64,000 nt of DNA from assembly GCA_945883235.1 (NCBI GenBank), contig CAMCXF010000007.1, positions 62,001 through 126,000 of the forward strand. Direction: 5' to 3'. Every line of letters begins with the position of its first letter. The stretch's first letter is position 1. Origin of the DNA: Phenylobacterium deserti. GTDB lineage: Bacteria > Pseudomonadota > Alphaproteobacteria > Caulobacterales > Caulobacteraceae. The notes beneath the pieces are model-generated. The model searched no databases, was not told where the DNA came from, and was given only the letters and a program-made list of their open reading frames with translations. This document shows, one piece after another, positions 32,780 through 42,098 of the stretch. A program made the translations under genes and the position numbers.

Positions 32780-33708
32780 AAAACTGACCATCTGGTGGCG
32801 GCAGCCAGACGCTTCAGCGCCATTGCGCCAACATAGGAGGTGCCAGCCTCGTCAAGACCCGGCGACCAGACGGCGATAGAGGCCTTTCCCGGCACGATCG
32901 CCAGGATGCCGCCCCCAACACCGCTCTTGCCGGGCAATCCGACATGGAAGGCAAACTCACCCGAGGCGTCGTAGTGGCCGCAAGTCATCATGACCGCAGC
33001 GATGCGGCGCGCGCGTTTCGACGTCGTGACCACATCCCCGCTGATCGGGTCCGTCCCGGCACCAGCTAGGAACAGGCCCGCCCGGGCCAGCTGGCGGCAG
33101 GTGATCCGCAGGGAGCACTGGTTGAAGTAGACCTTGAGGACGTCGTCGACCGGACTGTTCAGATTGCCGAAGCCGCGCATGAAGTTGGCGAGGCTCTGGT
33201 TGCGAAAGCCGGTAGCCGCCTCGGATGAGGCCACTTCGGTGTCGATGTCGATGGTCTCGACGTCGGCCAGCTTGCGTACGTAGTCCCGGATCTCGGCGAT
33301 GCCTGCGGCCGGAGCACGTCCCGCGAGCAGGGCGTCTGTGACTACGATGGCACCGGCGTTGATGAAGGGGTTACGCGGTATACCGTGCTCATGTTCCAGC
33401 TGGACGATGGAGTTGAACCGTGAGCCCGAGGGCTCTCGCCCGACCCGCTTCCATAGATCGTCACCCAGGCGCTCCAGCGCCATGGTCAGGGTGAAAACCT
33501 TGGAGATGCTCTGGATGGAAAACGGGATCCAGGCGTCGCCTGTCTCCGCCACCTCGCCATCCGTGGTAATCACTGCCATGCCAAACCGGCGCGCATCAAC
33601 CCTGGCCAGCGCCGGGATGTAGTCGGCGACTTTCCCGCCGCCCAGGTGATCGGCCATATCACGCCCGATAGTGGCAACGATCTCGGAGAGGTCAGCGTTG
33701 GACGGCAT
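32776..33708 (-). CDS. glsA: Glutaminase
   Basis: A serine-dependent beta-lactamase-fold glutaminase (310 residues) releasing ammonia from glutamine. The S-x-x-K catalytic motif sits in [19 protein letters not shown], and other family segments are [33 protein letters not shown] and [14 protein letters not shown]. The length is standard. It is a lone minus-strand gene. The 120-bp region upstream, shared with the ATP-grasp gene, contains a short GACCC..GGGTC inverted repeat but no operator I can name. Confidence 0.92.
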   Translation of the reverse strand: MPSNADLSEIVATIGRDMADHLGGGKVADYIPALARVDARRFGMAVITTDGEVAETGDAWIPFSIQSISKVFTLTMALERLGDDLWKRVGREPSGSRFNSIVQLEHEHGIPRNPFINAGAIVVTDALLAGRAPAAGIAEIRDYVRKLADVETIDIDTEVASSEAATGFRNQSLANFMRGFGNLNSPVDDVLKVYFNQCSLRITCRQLARAGLFLAGAGTDPISGDVVTTSKRARRIAAVMMTCGHYDASGEFAFHVGLPGKSGVGGGILAIVPGKASIAVWSPGLDEAGTSYVGAMALKRLAAATRWSVF

Positions 33709-33845
33709 GATGGACGATTTCCAGACGCCGCGGCTTGCGGCCCAGCAAGATTAGTTTGTCTATACCGTGACCCGCTCAAAGGGTCGCGTCTATGATGCCG
33801 CAACAGTGCATGAGTCTCCAGTGAACCCTGATGCGAGGATGGCCC

Positions 33846-36365
33846 TTGGCCACTGACACTTCCACGGAAACGCGACCGCCGGCGGGGCGCGAGCAGGCGG
33901 CGGCCAAGCGGCTGTCGGGCTGGCTGAAGGGCTATCGTCCATTGCCGGGCGTTCCGGACGAACTGTTCGACGCCGCCGGCCGACCCCGTGACCACTGGAT
34001 CGCCTTCCTGGGTGAATTCGCCGCCCACGCCGAAGGTGCCTTTGGCCTGGCGACGCGCCACCTGCGCGACACCGGGGCCACGCATCGGGTTTATGGCGAG
34101 GAAACCGAACAGAGCTGGCCCATCGATCCCATGCCGCTGATCCTGCCTCAGGGCGAATGGCAGCAGATCGTCGACGGCGTCACCCAGCGCGCCAGGCTGA
34201 TGGAGGCGGTGCTCCAGGACATCTACGGCGAGGGCCGACTGGTTGCGGAGGGGGCCATTCCTGCCGCCGCCCTGACCGGCAGCCCGGACTTCCTGCGCGC
34301 GATGCGCGCTGCGAAACCGCCGAACGGACAGTTCCTTCAGATCTATGCTGCGGACCTGGGGCGTGGACCCGACGGACGCTGGTGGGTGCTGGATGACCGC
34401 ACCCAGGCACCCTCAGGTGCCGGATATGCGCTGCAGAACCGGCTGGTGGTGTCGCGGGCCTATCCCACGCTCTACAACACGATGAATGTGCACCGGCTGG
34501 CGCCGTTCTTCGACGCGTTCCGGCGGGGCCTGGCGCAGGCCGCCGATCGCAGTGACCCTCGCATCTGCCTGCTGACGCCGGGTCCGTTCAGCGAAACCTA
34601 TTACGAACAGGCCCACCTCGCCCGTTATCTGGGCTTCCTGCTGGTCGAGGGCGACGACCTGGTGGCCCGGGACGGCAAGGTCTATGTCCGCACCATCGCC
34701 GGCCTGAAGCGCGCCGATGTGATCCTGCGCCGGGTTGACGCTGATTTCCTCGACCCCCTGGAACTGAACACGACATCGAGCCTGGGCACACCCGGGATGC
34801 TCGAGGCAATCCGCGAGGGCGGCGTCGCGGTGATGAACATGCCCGGGTCGGGGGTGATGGAATCGCGGGCGCTGCTGGCCTTTCTGCCCCAGCTGTGCCG
34901 CCGCCTGCTGGGCGAGGATCTGCAACTGCCCAACCTGGCAACCTGGTGGTGCGGGCAGCCTCGCGAGCGTGAACTCGTCGAGTCCCGGCTCGACGAGTTG
35001 ATCGTCGCGCCGGCGTTCAACATTCCCAACGCTGCCGGCCAGTTCTCACGCCAGCGCCTGGTCGCTGAAATGACCCCAGACGAGCGCACTGAGCTGTTGC
35101 ACAAGCTCACCGATCGGCCCGGTGATTTCGTGGGTCAGGACGTGGTCCGGCTGTCGACCATGCCGGTCCTGCGCGACGGAAAACTGGAACCAGCGCCGTT
35201 TGTCCTGCGGGTGTTTGCCGCGGCCACGCCGGACGGAATCAAGATCCTGCCCGGCGGTTTCTGCCGGATGTCGGACCGGACCGACGTGCGCGCCATATCG
35301 ATGGGGGAAGGCGCCCGCACCGCCGATGTGTGGGTCATTGACGATAAGCCTGTCGAGCGGCTGACCCTCATCCCCAGCCGGGAAGACGTGAAGGTGCGCC
35401 GGATTCTGGGCCACCTGCCCAGTCGCGCGGCGGATAACCTGTTCTGGCTGGGCCGCTATATCGAGCGCGCCGAGGCAACGCTGCGGCTGGTCCGCAGCCT
35501 GTGCACCAGCCTGATGGCTTCGGAAGCCGCCGTTCACGCCAGCGGCGAAACCTTCGGCTCGTTGCGCAAGCTGCTGGTTGAGTGGGGCGCGCTGGATGAG
35601 AAGGCCATGTCAGGCAGCGTACTGGAGGCGGCCCGCGCCAGCCTGCATGACGTGGCGGCGTGGGGGTCGGTGATTGCTCTGGTCCGGTCCGCCAAACGCA
35701 CTGCGTCCGGTATGCGTGAGCGCCTGTCACCGGACTTCTGGGCCCTGTTGCTGGAACTCGAAGCGGACCTGAGCGGCGACGAAGAGCTGGTGTCCGAGGC
35801 CGGCGCGCTCAAACAAGTCGAGGACGCCCTGCAGCATCTGGCAGGCCTGTCGGGGCTGGCGCAGGAAAACATGAACCGCGTGGCCGGCTGGCGCTTCCTG
35901 GACATGGGTCGACGCGTGGAGCGCGGCGTCAATATCTGTCGCTTCAGCCGCATGTTTGCGCACGACACCGCGACGTTGGATGATCTGGATCTACTGCTCG
36001 ATCTGGCCGATAGCCAGATTACCTATCGGGCCCGCTACCTGGTCGGACTGGCACTGACACCAGTGCGCGATCTGGTGATGTTGGACCCCTACAACACACG
36101 ATCCCTGGCTTTTCAGCTTTCGGCGCTGAAAGAGCATCTGAGCGTCCTGCCCAACTTGCAGGATGACGGAATTCTTGAGGAGCCCAGCCGGATCCTGCTG
36201 CCGCTCGCCACCGATGTGGAAACCGAGGATGCAAAGCGATTGGATGGCGACAAGATGCACCGCTGGGAGCGCGCGTTGATGCGGGCCTCTGGCGCCATCG
36301 CTGATCGATACTTCCTTCAGGGTGCTCACGCGGTGCCCACGATAAAACTGGTCGGTCTGGCGTGA
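33846..36365 (+). CDS. Circularly permuted ATP-grasp / alpha-E fusion protein
   Basis: A large two-part protein of about 839 residues. The N-terminal ~480 residues are a circularly permuted ATP-grasp domain, with segments AYPTLYNTMNVHRLAPFFDA, LLTPGPFSETYYEQAHLARY and FVGQDVVRLSTMPVL. The C-terminal ~330 residues are an alpha-E domain starting SRAADNLFWLGRYIERAEAT. Such proteins occur with transglutaminase-like genes in predicted peptide-ligating or tagging operons, and their substrates are undescribed. The preferred start is TTG 33846, which has GAGG 8 bases upstream; ATG 33831 has none. It overlaps the transglutaminase gene by 4 bp (GTGA). Confidence 0.9.
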   Translation: MATDTSTETRPPAGREQAAAKRLSGWLKGYRPLPGVPDELFDAAGRPRDHWIAFLGEFAAHAEGAFGLATRHLRDTGATHRVYGEETEQSWPIDPMPLILPQGEWQQIVDGVTQRARLMEAVLQDIYGEGRLVAEGAIPAAALTGSPDFLRAMRAAKPPNGQFLQIYAADLGRGPDGRWWVLDDRTQAPSGAGYALQNRLVVSRAYPTLYNTMNVHRLAPFFDAFRRGLAQAADRSDPRICLLTPGPFSETYYEQAHLARYLGFLLVEGDDLVARDGKVYVRTIAGLKRADVILRRVDADFLDPLELNTTSSLGTPGMLEAIREGGVAVMNMPGSGVMESRALLAFLPQLCRRLLGEDLQLPNLATWWCGQPRERELVESRLDELIVAPAFNIPNAAGQFSRQRLVAEMTPDERTELLHKLTDRPGDFVGQDVVRLSTMPVLRDGKLEPAPFVLRVFAAATPDGIKILPGGFCRMSDRTDVRAISMGEGARTADVWVIDDKPVERLTLIPSREDVKVRRILGHLPSRAADNLFWLGRYIERAEATLRLVRSLCTSLMASEAAVHASGETFGSLRKLLVEWGALDEKAMSGSVLEAARASLHDVAAWGSVIALVRSAKRTASGMRERLSPDFWALLLELEADLSGDEELVSEAGALKQVEDALQHLAGLSGLAQENMNRVAGWRFLDMGRRVERGVNICRFSRMFAHDTATLDDLDLLLDLADSQITYRARYLVGLALTPVRDLVMLDPYNTRSLAFQLSALKEHLSVLPNLQDDGILEEPSRILLPLATDVETEDAKRLDGDKMHRWERALMRASGAIADRYFLQGAHAVPTIKLVGLA

Positions 36366-37246
36366 TCTACGGGCTTCGCCACAGAACGACCTACAGCTAT
36401 GGCAACTCGGTCAGTTTTGCGCGCTGTGTCCTGCGCCTGACGCCACGCTCGTCCTTCAGCCAGACGGTTCTCGAAAGCTCGATCAAGGTCTCGCCCCGAC
36501 CGACCCTGCGACAGGAACGGACCGGGCCCTTTGGCGCCGAGATGGTGACGGTGATGGTGGACAAGCCGCACGATACTCTGGTGATTGACGCCCGGTCGCG
36601 CATCGATGTGCATACGCCCGCACCGCCGGAGGCCTCAGCCAGTCTGCCCTGGGAAAGTGTCCGGGCGCGGGCGTTTGAGAACCGCGAGATCGGACCGGAT
36701 GGACCCGCGGCCTATCTCTACCCGACCCACCGCACGCCATTGGTGTCGCGGATCACCGATTATGCCCGCGAAAGCCTGGCGCCTGGCCGACCGATCGTGG
36801 CCGCAGTGTCGGAGCTCATGACCCGCGTCTACAAGGATTTCCGCTACGACCCAGGCGCCACCGAGGTTTCGACCCCCGTGTGGCAGGCCTTCGATGCCCG
36901 CCACGGGGTCTGCCAGGACTTTGCCCAGATCATGATTACCGGACTGCGCGGGCTGGGCATATCGACGGCCTATGTCAGCGGCTATCTGCGCACTATCCCG
37001 CCCGAGGGTCGGCCCAGACTGGAAGGCGCCGACGCCACTCACGCGTGGATATCCGTCTGGTGCGGTGACGGCACCGGGTGGATCGGCTTTGATCCGACCA
37101 ATGACATCCTTGCCGCCGACGATCATATCGTGCTGGCCACAGGTCGCGACTATGCGGACGTGGCCCCGATTGACGGCGTCATTCTGGCCACGGGTGCCCA
37201 GACGCTGAAAGTCGAGGTGGATGTGGTGCCCGAAATCGGGAGCTGA
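36362..37246 (+). CDS. Transglutaminase-like cysteine protease family protein
   Basis: A 294-residue transglutaminase-core protein. The catalytic triad is Cys in ARHGVCQDFAQIMI, His in DATHAWISVW and Asp in WIGFDPTND. The N-terminal beta region IYGLRHRTTYSYGNSVSFAR is the usual bacterial transglutaminase N-domain. In bacteria such proteins are mostly peptidases or amidases. GTG start overlapping the ATP-grasp/alpha-E stop couples the pair. Together they fit the known ATP-grasp/alpha-E/transglutaminase gene neighbourhood, whose product is unknown. Confidence 0.92.
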   Translation: MIYGLRHRTTYSYGNSVSFARCVLRLTPRSSFSQTVLESSIKVSPRPTLRQERTGPFGAEMVTVMVDKPHDTLVIDARSRIDVHTPAPPEASASLPWESVRARAFENREIGPDGPAAYLYPTHRTPLVSRITDYARESLAPGRPIVAAVSELMTRVYKDFRYDPGATEVSTPVWQAFDARHGVCQDFAQIMITGLRGLGISTAYVSGYLRTIPPEGRPRLEGADATHAWISVWCGDGTGWIGFDPTNDILAADDHIVLATGRDYADVAPIDGVILATGAQTLKVEVDVVPEIGS

Positions 37247-37253
37247 GTCGCCG

Positions 37254-37505
37254 TCAGGCGTCGCAGGCGCGCAGCGTGTGAGCGACGTGGAATCGGCCCG
37301 AGTGGGACAGCACGATCCAGTCGCCGCTATGAGCCACTACCGGACCATCGGGCGTATGGACCTGAACTGCTGACGCCTCGGCGACCGAGCGCGCTTCGTC
37401 CCCCAGCCATTGCCAGAGCACCGCCCAGTTCTTTCGATCGTGCGCCGGTGGAACCCGCAAAGCGGCTCCGTGATCGAACGGCGGATGTAGACGTGTGACT
37501 GACAT
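37254..37505 (-). CDS. Small hypothetical protein with SGDWIV..G motif
   Basis: An 83-residue protein, no signal or membrane segment. A segment GPVVAHSGDWIVLSHSGRFH resembles the PGDY/PGDW-type domains seen in small bacterial proteins of unknown function. The ATG has GAGG only 3-4 bases upstream, which is close, so the start is uncertain. It converges on the transglutaminase gene. Coding bias is consistent with a real gene but the evidence is moderate. Confidence 0.6.
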   Translation of the reverse strand: MSVTRLHPPFDHGAALRVPPAHDRKNWAVLWQWLGDEARSVAEASAVQVHTPDGPVVAHSGDWIVLSHSGRFHVAHTLRACDA

Positions 37506-37832
37506 TGGCCTCGGTAATCGTGACGCGCTTCTGAAGGTGAGTTCCGGGGTGCTTCGGTCACCAAGAGCTTAATTGCTCCAGATGAATCGCATACGGCGCA
37601 GGTTGATCGGCACTCTCCTGAGGGATGAAATGTCTTGGCAGATCCGAGAAAAAGCCTTTAGTCGCAACTAGGACTTGCGGTGGCCCGGTTGGGCATCGCA
37701 CTGGAATGTGACAGCGTCAGGCCGGGTTCGGGCCGCGCAATCGTGACATTTCAGATCAGTGTAAACTCGCCTGCCTCTTCATTCCGGACCATTTTTCCGG
37801 GACCGGGCCGGCTGTAAATGAAGGACGACGCG
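37506..37832. other. Intergenic region before the XRE regulator
   Basis: This 327-bp gap between divergent genes has no supported open frame or tRNA. It is AT-richer than its surroundings near 37555-37680 and should hold the promoters of both flanking genes. A direct repetition of CCGGACC/CCGGGACC occurs near 37785-37808. I see no clear operator. Confidence 0.4.
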
Positions 37833-38264
37833 ATGTCGGAGGTATCAACAAAGGCCCCGGATCCGATGGATATCGCGCTCGGGGCTGCGGTTCGCATTCG
37901 TCGCCGGACCATCGGCATGTCGCAGGAAGCCCTGGCCGATCAGTGCGGCGTCAGCTTCCAGCAGATCCAGAAGTATGAGAACGGCACGAACCGCATCTCC
38001 TTCTCGCGTCTCGTCCAGATTTCCCGCGCTCTGCGCTGCCGCGTCACCGATCTGATGGACGTGTTCGACGGTGCCGACATGGAGACTGCCGAGGACTTGA
38101 ACCTGCTGAACCGGATGCGGACGCCGGGTGCCCTGGAGCTCCTGACCGGGTATGAAAAGCTTGCGCCCGAGGTTCGCAGTTCAATCCTGAACCTCGTGCG
38201 CACCCTGACGGCCCAGCAGGACACAGCTGTATCGACGTCCCAGAAACAACCGGTCGCCGCTTAG
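37833..38264 (+). CDS. XRE-family helix-turn-helix regulator
   Basis: A cytoplasmic Cro/CI-type regulator of 143 residues. The helix-turn-helix is AVRIRRRTIGMSQEALADQC followed by GVSFQQIQKYENGTNRIS, with a helical C-terminal extension LLTGYEKLAPEVRSSILNLV. This size and layout are common in Caulobacterales and Rhizobiales regulators of the PraR/SinR-like sort; its targets cannot be read here. ATG 37833 is preferred over 37818 because AAGGA precedes it. Two hairpin repeats follow its stop codon. Confidence 0.9.
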   Translation: MSEVSTKAPDPMDIALGAAVRIRRRTIGMSQEALADQCGVSFQQIQKYENGTNRISFSRLVQISRALRCRVTDLMDVFDGADMETAEDLNLLNRMRTPGALELLTGYEKLAPEVRSSILNLVRTLTAQQDTAVSTSQKQPVAA

Positions 38265-38270
38265 GGCCTG

Positions 38271-38300
38271 TCCGTTTCAGATGGACTCATCTGAAACGGA
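38271..38300. repeat. Perfect 13-bp inverted repeat hairpin
   Basis: TCCGTTTCAGATG and CATCTGAAACGGA are perfect inverted copies around GACT. It begins 7 bases after the XRE stop codon. It could terminate the XRE transcript although no T-run follows. It sits next to a second, different hairpin, suggesting a short palindromic repeat family. Confidence 0.75.
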
Positions 38301-38325
38301 TAAACAGGCTCGCTTTCATACATTT

Positions 38326-38375
38326 AGAGCGTGACGGGCGCCTGAACCGGTATCCACTTCAGGCTGTCACGCTCT
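38326..38375. repeat. 50-bp intergenic palindromic repeat (REP-like)
   Basis: Outer arms AGAGCGTGAC and GTCACGCTCT are perfect 10-bp inverted copies. Inner arms CCTGAA and TTCAGG add a second stem. The form (AGAGCGTGAC..GTCACGCTCT with an inner stem) resembles short intergenic palindromes that recur in alphaproteobacterial genomes. The TAG stop codon of the tlpA-like gene lies at its right edge. Confidence 0.7.
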
Positions 38376-39012
38376 AGCCAGCCGCCAGCACCTTATCGAT
38401 CAGGGCGCGGGCTTCGGGGCCCGACCAATCCGCCTCGCCGGCCACCCGCGCCTTCTCCAGGCCGTCGCGACCGTAGATGACCGTCGTTGGCGCACCCGGG
38501 GCGTTGATCTTGAACGGCAGCTTCATCTCGCGGTCGTGATAGAATTTCAGCGGGTCATGACCGGCGATAAACAGACGGGCCTTGGTCGCCGAGGTCTCGG
38601 AATCAATACTGACGGCCACCACCTCCACATCCTTGCTCGCATAGGTGGCTTGCAGTTTGGCCAAGGTGGGCATCTCAGCCACACACGGCGCGCACCAGGT
38701 CGCCCAGATGTTCATCACCACGACCTTGCCCTTCAGGTCGGCGATCTTCATCGCCTTTCCGGCGGAATCGTAGAACGTGTAGTCGGGGGCCGGCCGCGGC
38801 TCAGCTGGAATCTGAACCTTGGCGACGAAGGACTTTCGCAGTTCCGCCGAGGTCGATACGCCAGGTCCTGCAGGCGCGGTCTTGGTAGATGACTGGACCA
38901 TGATGTAGAGAAAGCCCGCGCCGCCGACGACGACGGTGCTCCAAAGGGCCAAGTTGAGGATCCCTCTCCTGGGCTTTGCAACCGCCTCAGCCACCTGCGG
39001 ATCTTCGCTCAT
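38374..39012 (-). CDS. TlpA/ResA-like thioredoxin-family protein
   Basis: A membrane-anchored thioredoxin-like protein of 212 residues facing the periplasm. One N-terminal helix ([20 protein letters not shown]) precedes a TlpA domain with the redox motif WCAPC in [20 protein letters not shown] and the cis-Pro region [14 protein letters not shown]. Such proteins reduce apocytochrome c or copper-site Cys; the partner is unknown. Its start codon abuts the divergent argH start (CAT|ATG), leaving no intergenic DNA. Its stop codon lies in a palindromic repeat. Confidence 0.9.
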   Translation of the reverse strand: MSEDPQVAEAVAKPRRGILNLALWSTVVVGGAGFLYIMVQSSTKTAPAGPGVSTSAELRKSFVAKVQIPAEPRPAPDYTFYDSAGKAMKIADLKGKVVVMNIWATWCAPCVAEMPTLAKLQATYASKDVEVVAVSIDSETSATKARLFIAGHDPLKFYHDREMKLPFKINAPGAPTTVIYGRDGLEKARVAGEADWSGPEARALIDKVLAAG

Positions 39013-40434
39013 ATGTCTGACTCGTCCTCTGTCCCGCCCGCGCGCCCCACTACTGCGGGACAGGCCATTTGGGGGGGCCGTTTCTCGGGGAAACCCGCCG
39101 AGCTGATGCAGGCGATCAACGTCTCAATCAGCTTCGACAAGCGGCTTGCAGACCAGGATCTGGCCGGGTCCCGCGCGCACGCCGCGATGTTGCTCAAGAG
39201 CGGCGTGATTTCAAGCGAAGACGAAGCGGCAATCCAGGGCGGACTGGCGGCCATCGCCGCCGAGATGGCCGCCGGGACCTTCCCGTTCCGCGACGAGTTC
39301 GAAGATATCCACATGAATGTGGAGGCACGGCTGCGCGAGTTGATCGGCTCGTCGGCTGGTCGGTTGCATACGGCGCGATCCCGCAACGATCAGGTGGCGC
39401 TGGATTTCCGGATGTGGGTGCGTGACGCCTGCGACCGGACTGCAACCCAGATTTTGGCGCTTCAGACTGCGTTGTTGGCCAAGGCTGAGGCGCACGCCGA
39501 CGCGGTGATGCCGGGGTTTACCCACCTGCAGCCGGCCCAGCCCGTCACCTTCGGGCACCATCTGATGGCCTATGTGGAAATGTTCGGCCGGGATGCTTCG
39601 CGATTCGCTGATGCGCGCGCGCGGATGAATGAAAGCCCCTTGGGCGCTGCGGCTCTGGCTGGATCACCGTTTCCCATTGACCGCGAGATGACGGCCACTG
39701 CGCTGGGGTTTGCCAGGCCTACCGCCAACTCGCTGGACAGCGTTGCGGACCGGGACTTTGCGCTGGAATCTCTTGCCGCCGCGACGATCTGCGCGACGCA
39801 CCTCTCGCGACTGGCTGAGGAAATTGTAATCTGGATGACGCCGCAGTTTGGCTTCATCACGCTGAGTGACGCCTTCACCACCGGCTCCTCGATCATGCCG
39901 CAGAAGAAGAACCCCGATGCCGCTGAACTGGTCCGCGCCAAGGTGGGCCGCTTGCTGGGCAGTTTCACCCAGCTGACCGTGGTGATGAAGGGCCTGCCGC
40001 TGACCTATTCCAAGGACATGCAGGAGGACAAGGTTCCCACCTTCGAGGCGTTCGACGCCCTGGAACTGAGTCTCGCGGCCATGGCCGGGATGGTCGCCGA
40101 CCTCGAGCCCTATCGCGCCAGGATGGCGGCGGCAGCGGGTGCCGGATACTCCACCGCCACCGACCTGGCCGACTGGCTGGTACGCACACTCAATCTGCCG
40201 TTCCGTGACGCCCACCATATCACGGGTGCGGCCGTGAAGCGGGCCGAACAGCTGGGCGTTGGCTTGCCTGAGCTGCCTATCGCGGACCTGCAGGCCCTTG
40301 ATGCGCGTATAACGCCCGCAATTTTCGATGTGCTGAGCCCGGAAGCCTCCGTAGCCAGCCGGACGAGCTATGGCGGCACGGCACCCGATCAGGTACGGGC
40401 CCAGATCAAGCGTTGGAAGGACATCCTGGCATGA
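39013..40434 (+). CDS. argH: Argininosuccinate lyase
   Basis: ArgH splits argininosuccinate to arginine and fumarate, the last step of arginine synthesis. The fumarase/aspartase-superfamily signature [20 protein letters not shown] is intact, with [17 protein letters not shown] and [20 protein letters not shown]. The length of 473 residues is standard. It starts immediately after the divergent tlpA-like start, so its promoter must lie inside that gene. It overlaps the lptM-like gene by 4 bp (ATGA), and lysA follows, forming an amino-acid synthesis operon. Confidence 0.95.
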   Translation: MSDSSSVPPARPTTAGQAIWGGRFSGKPAELMQAINVSISFDKRLADQDLAGSRAHAAMLLKSGVISSEDEAAIQGGLAAIAAEMAAGTFPFRDEFEDIHMNVEARLRELIGSSAGRLHTARSRNDQVALDFRMWVRDACDRTATQILALQTALLAKAEAHADAVMPGFTHLQPAQPVTFGHHLMAYVEMFGRDASRFADARARMNESPLGAAALAGSPFPIDREMTATALGFARPTANSLDSVADRDFALESLAAATICATHLSRLAEEIVIWMTPQFGFITLSDAFTTGSSIMPQKKNPDAAELVRAKVGRLLGSFTQLTVVMKGLPLTYSKDMQEDKVPTFEAFDALELSLAAMAGMVADLEPYRARMAAAAGAGYSTATDLADWLVRTLNLPFRDAHHITGAAVKRAEQLGVGLPELPIADLQALDARITPAIFDVLSPEASVASRTSYGGTAPDQVRAQIKRWKDILA

Positions 40435-40733
40435 CCCGCACTGTCGCAATGACCCTCACCCTGCTCCTGGCCACAAGCCTCGGCGGCTGTGGCAAGGTCG
40501 GCCAGTTGGAGCGCCCAGGCCCGATGTTCGGTCGCACGGGCCCGACCGACGCAGACGCGGCGCTAGGCAAACCCCAGGATCCCAGCCGTCCCATGGAAAC
40601 GGTCGACCCGCGCGACCGCTCCACCGAACCCTCACCCGCGCGCACTGTTCCGATCCCCGGGACCAGCCCCGGTGCCACCGGCGTCGCGCCGCAGAGCGCC
40701 CTGCCTGACCCCTACGCCAACCCGCGTCGATGA
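40431..40733 (+). CDS. lptM: LptM/YifL-type small lipoprotein
   Basis: A 100-residue lipoprotein. Signal peptide [19 protein letters not shown] leads into a lipobox-like LGGC, and the mature N-terminus [12 protein letters not shown] matches the CG.(K/Q)G.L..P pattern of LptM (YifL), which helps the outer-membrane LPS translocon LptDE mature. The remainder is a Pro/Asp/Arg/Thr-rich disordered tail of about 60 residues, longer than in enterobacteria. It overlaps argH and lysA by 4 bp each; in E. coli the gene lies beside dapF, so linkage to lysine/DAP genes recurs. Confidence 0.85.
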   Translation: MTRTVAMTLTLLLATSLGGCGKVGQLERPGPMFGRTGPTDADAALGKPQDPSRPMETVDPRDRSTEPSPARTVPIPGTSPGATGVAPQSALPDPYANPRR

Positions 40734-41998
40734 ACCACTTCGAGGTCCTGAACGGCGAGCTCGCGTGTGAGGTCGTGCCGCTCCGCGCCATCGCCGAGGC
40801 CGTAGGGACGCCGGTCTACGTCTATTCAACAGCCACCCTGGAGCGGCACTACACAGTGCTGCGTGACGCGCTGGTGGCCGAGGGCCTTGGCAACCCGCTG
40901 ATCGCCTACGCCGTCAAAGCCAACTCCAATGTAGCGGTGCTCAGAACCTTGGGAAACCTGGGTGCCGGAGCCGACACCGTCTCGGTCGGCGAGATCAAGC
41001 GCGCGTTGGCCGCGGGTATCTCTCCCGACCGGATCGTCTTCTCCGGCGTCGGCAAGACCGAGGCCGAGCTGGCTTTCGCCCTTGATGTCGGGGTCGGCGA
41101 GATCAACGTCGAGTCCGAACCCGAAATGCGCCTGGCCTCGACCGTGGCCCAGGCCAAAGGAACCCGCGCCACCATAGCCATCCGCGTTAACCCCGATGTC
41201 TCGGCCGGCGGCCACGCCAAGATTTCAACCGGCAAGTCCGACAACAAGTTCGGGGTCTCGTTCTCCGAAGCCGAGCGGCTCTATGCTCAGGCGTCCAACA
41301 ACGCCGGGCTGAAGCCGGTCGGGGTCACCTGTCATATCGGCAGCCAGATCACCGAACTGGCCCCGCTCGAGCAAGCCTTCACCAAGATGCGCGGGCTGGT
41401 GGAACGGCTCCGCGCCGAGGGCCTGAGCGTCGAGCGTCTGGATCTGGGCGGTGGACTGGGGGTCCCATATTTCAACATGCCGACCCCGGCGACCCCCGCC
41501 GACTATGCCGCCATGATCGCGCGCACCTTCAAGGGCATGGATGTACAGTTCGCCTTTGAGCCGGGCCGGGTGATCGCTGCCAACGCTGGCGTACTGCTGG
41601 CCACCGTTCAGCACATCCATGAGCGGCCGGAGGGGCGCAAGTTCGCTGTACTGGACGCCGCGATGAACGACCTGATCCGCCCGGCCATGTACGACGCCTG
41701 GCACGATATCCGGCCCATAAAGGCCCGGACCGGCGCGTCGGTCACCTACGACGTCGTAGGTCCGATCTGCGAGACCGGCGATACGTTTACCCGCGACCGC
41801 GAGATGCAGGCGCTGCAGGCCGGCGACCTGGTGGCCTTCATGAGCGCCGGTGCCTATGGGGCCGTGATGTCCAGCGAATACAACTCCCGTCTGCTGGTCC
41901 CGGAGGTGCTGGTAAAGGGCGACCAGTTCGCCGTGGTGCGGCCCAGGCCGACCTACCAGGACATGCTGGACAGGGAGCGCTCGGCACCCTGGCTATGA
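40730..41998 (+). CDS. lysA: Diaminopimelate decarboxylase
   Basis: LysA, a fold-type III PLP enzyme (422 residues) making lysine from meso-diaminopimelate. The PLP lysine is in LIAYAVKANSNVAVLRTLG. Other signatures are GVTCHIGSQITELAPLEQAF, LDLGGGLGVPYFN, FEPGRVIAANAGVLL, GPICETGDTF and GAYGAVMSSEYNSR. Third gene of the argH-lptM-lysA operon, coupled by ATGA overlap. Confidence 0.95.
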   Translation: MNHFEVLNGELACEVVPLRAIAEAVGTPVYVYSTATLERHYTVLRDALVAEGLGNPLIAYAVKANSNVAVLRTLGNLGAGADTVSVGEIKRALAAGISPDRIVFSGVGKTEAELAFALDVGVGEINVESEPEMRLASTVAQAKGTRATIAIRVNPDVSAGGHAKISTGKSDNKFGVSFSEAERLYAQASNNAGLKPVGVTCHIGSQITELAPLEQAFTKMRGLVERLRAEGLSVERLDLGGGLGVPYFNMPTPATPADYAAMIARTFKGMDVQFAFEPGRVIAANAGVLLATVQHIHERPEGRKFAVLDAAMNDLIRPAMYDAWHDIRPIKARTGASVTYDVVGPICETGDTFTRDREMQALQAGDLVAFMSAGAYGAVMSSEYNSRLLVPEVLVKGDQFAVVRPRPTYQDMLDRERSAPWL

Positions 41999-42098
41999 TG
42001 CGGTGCCCGCGACATTAGGCCGCACACTCAAACTGCATCACTGCCATTCATCCTTAACACCCCCGGCTGAAACTTGCCTCCAGACAAGGAGCCGGGTT

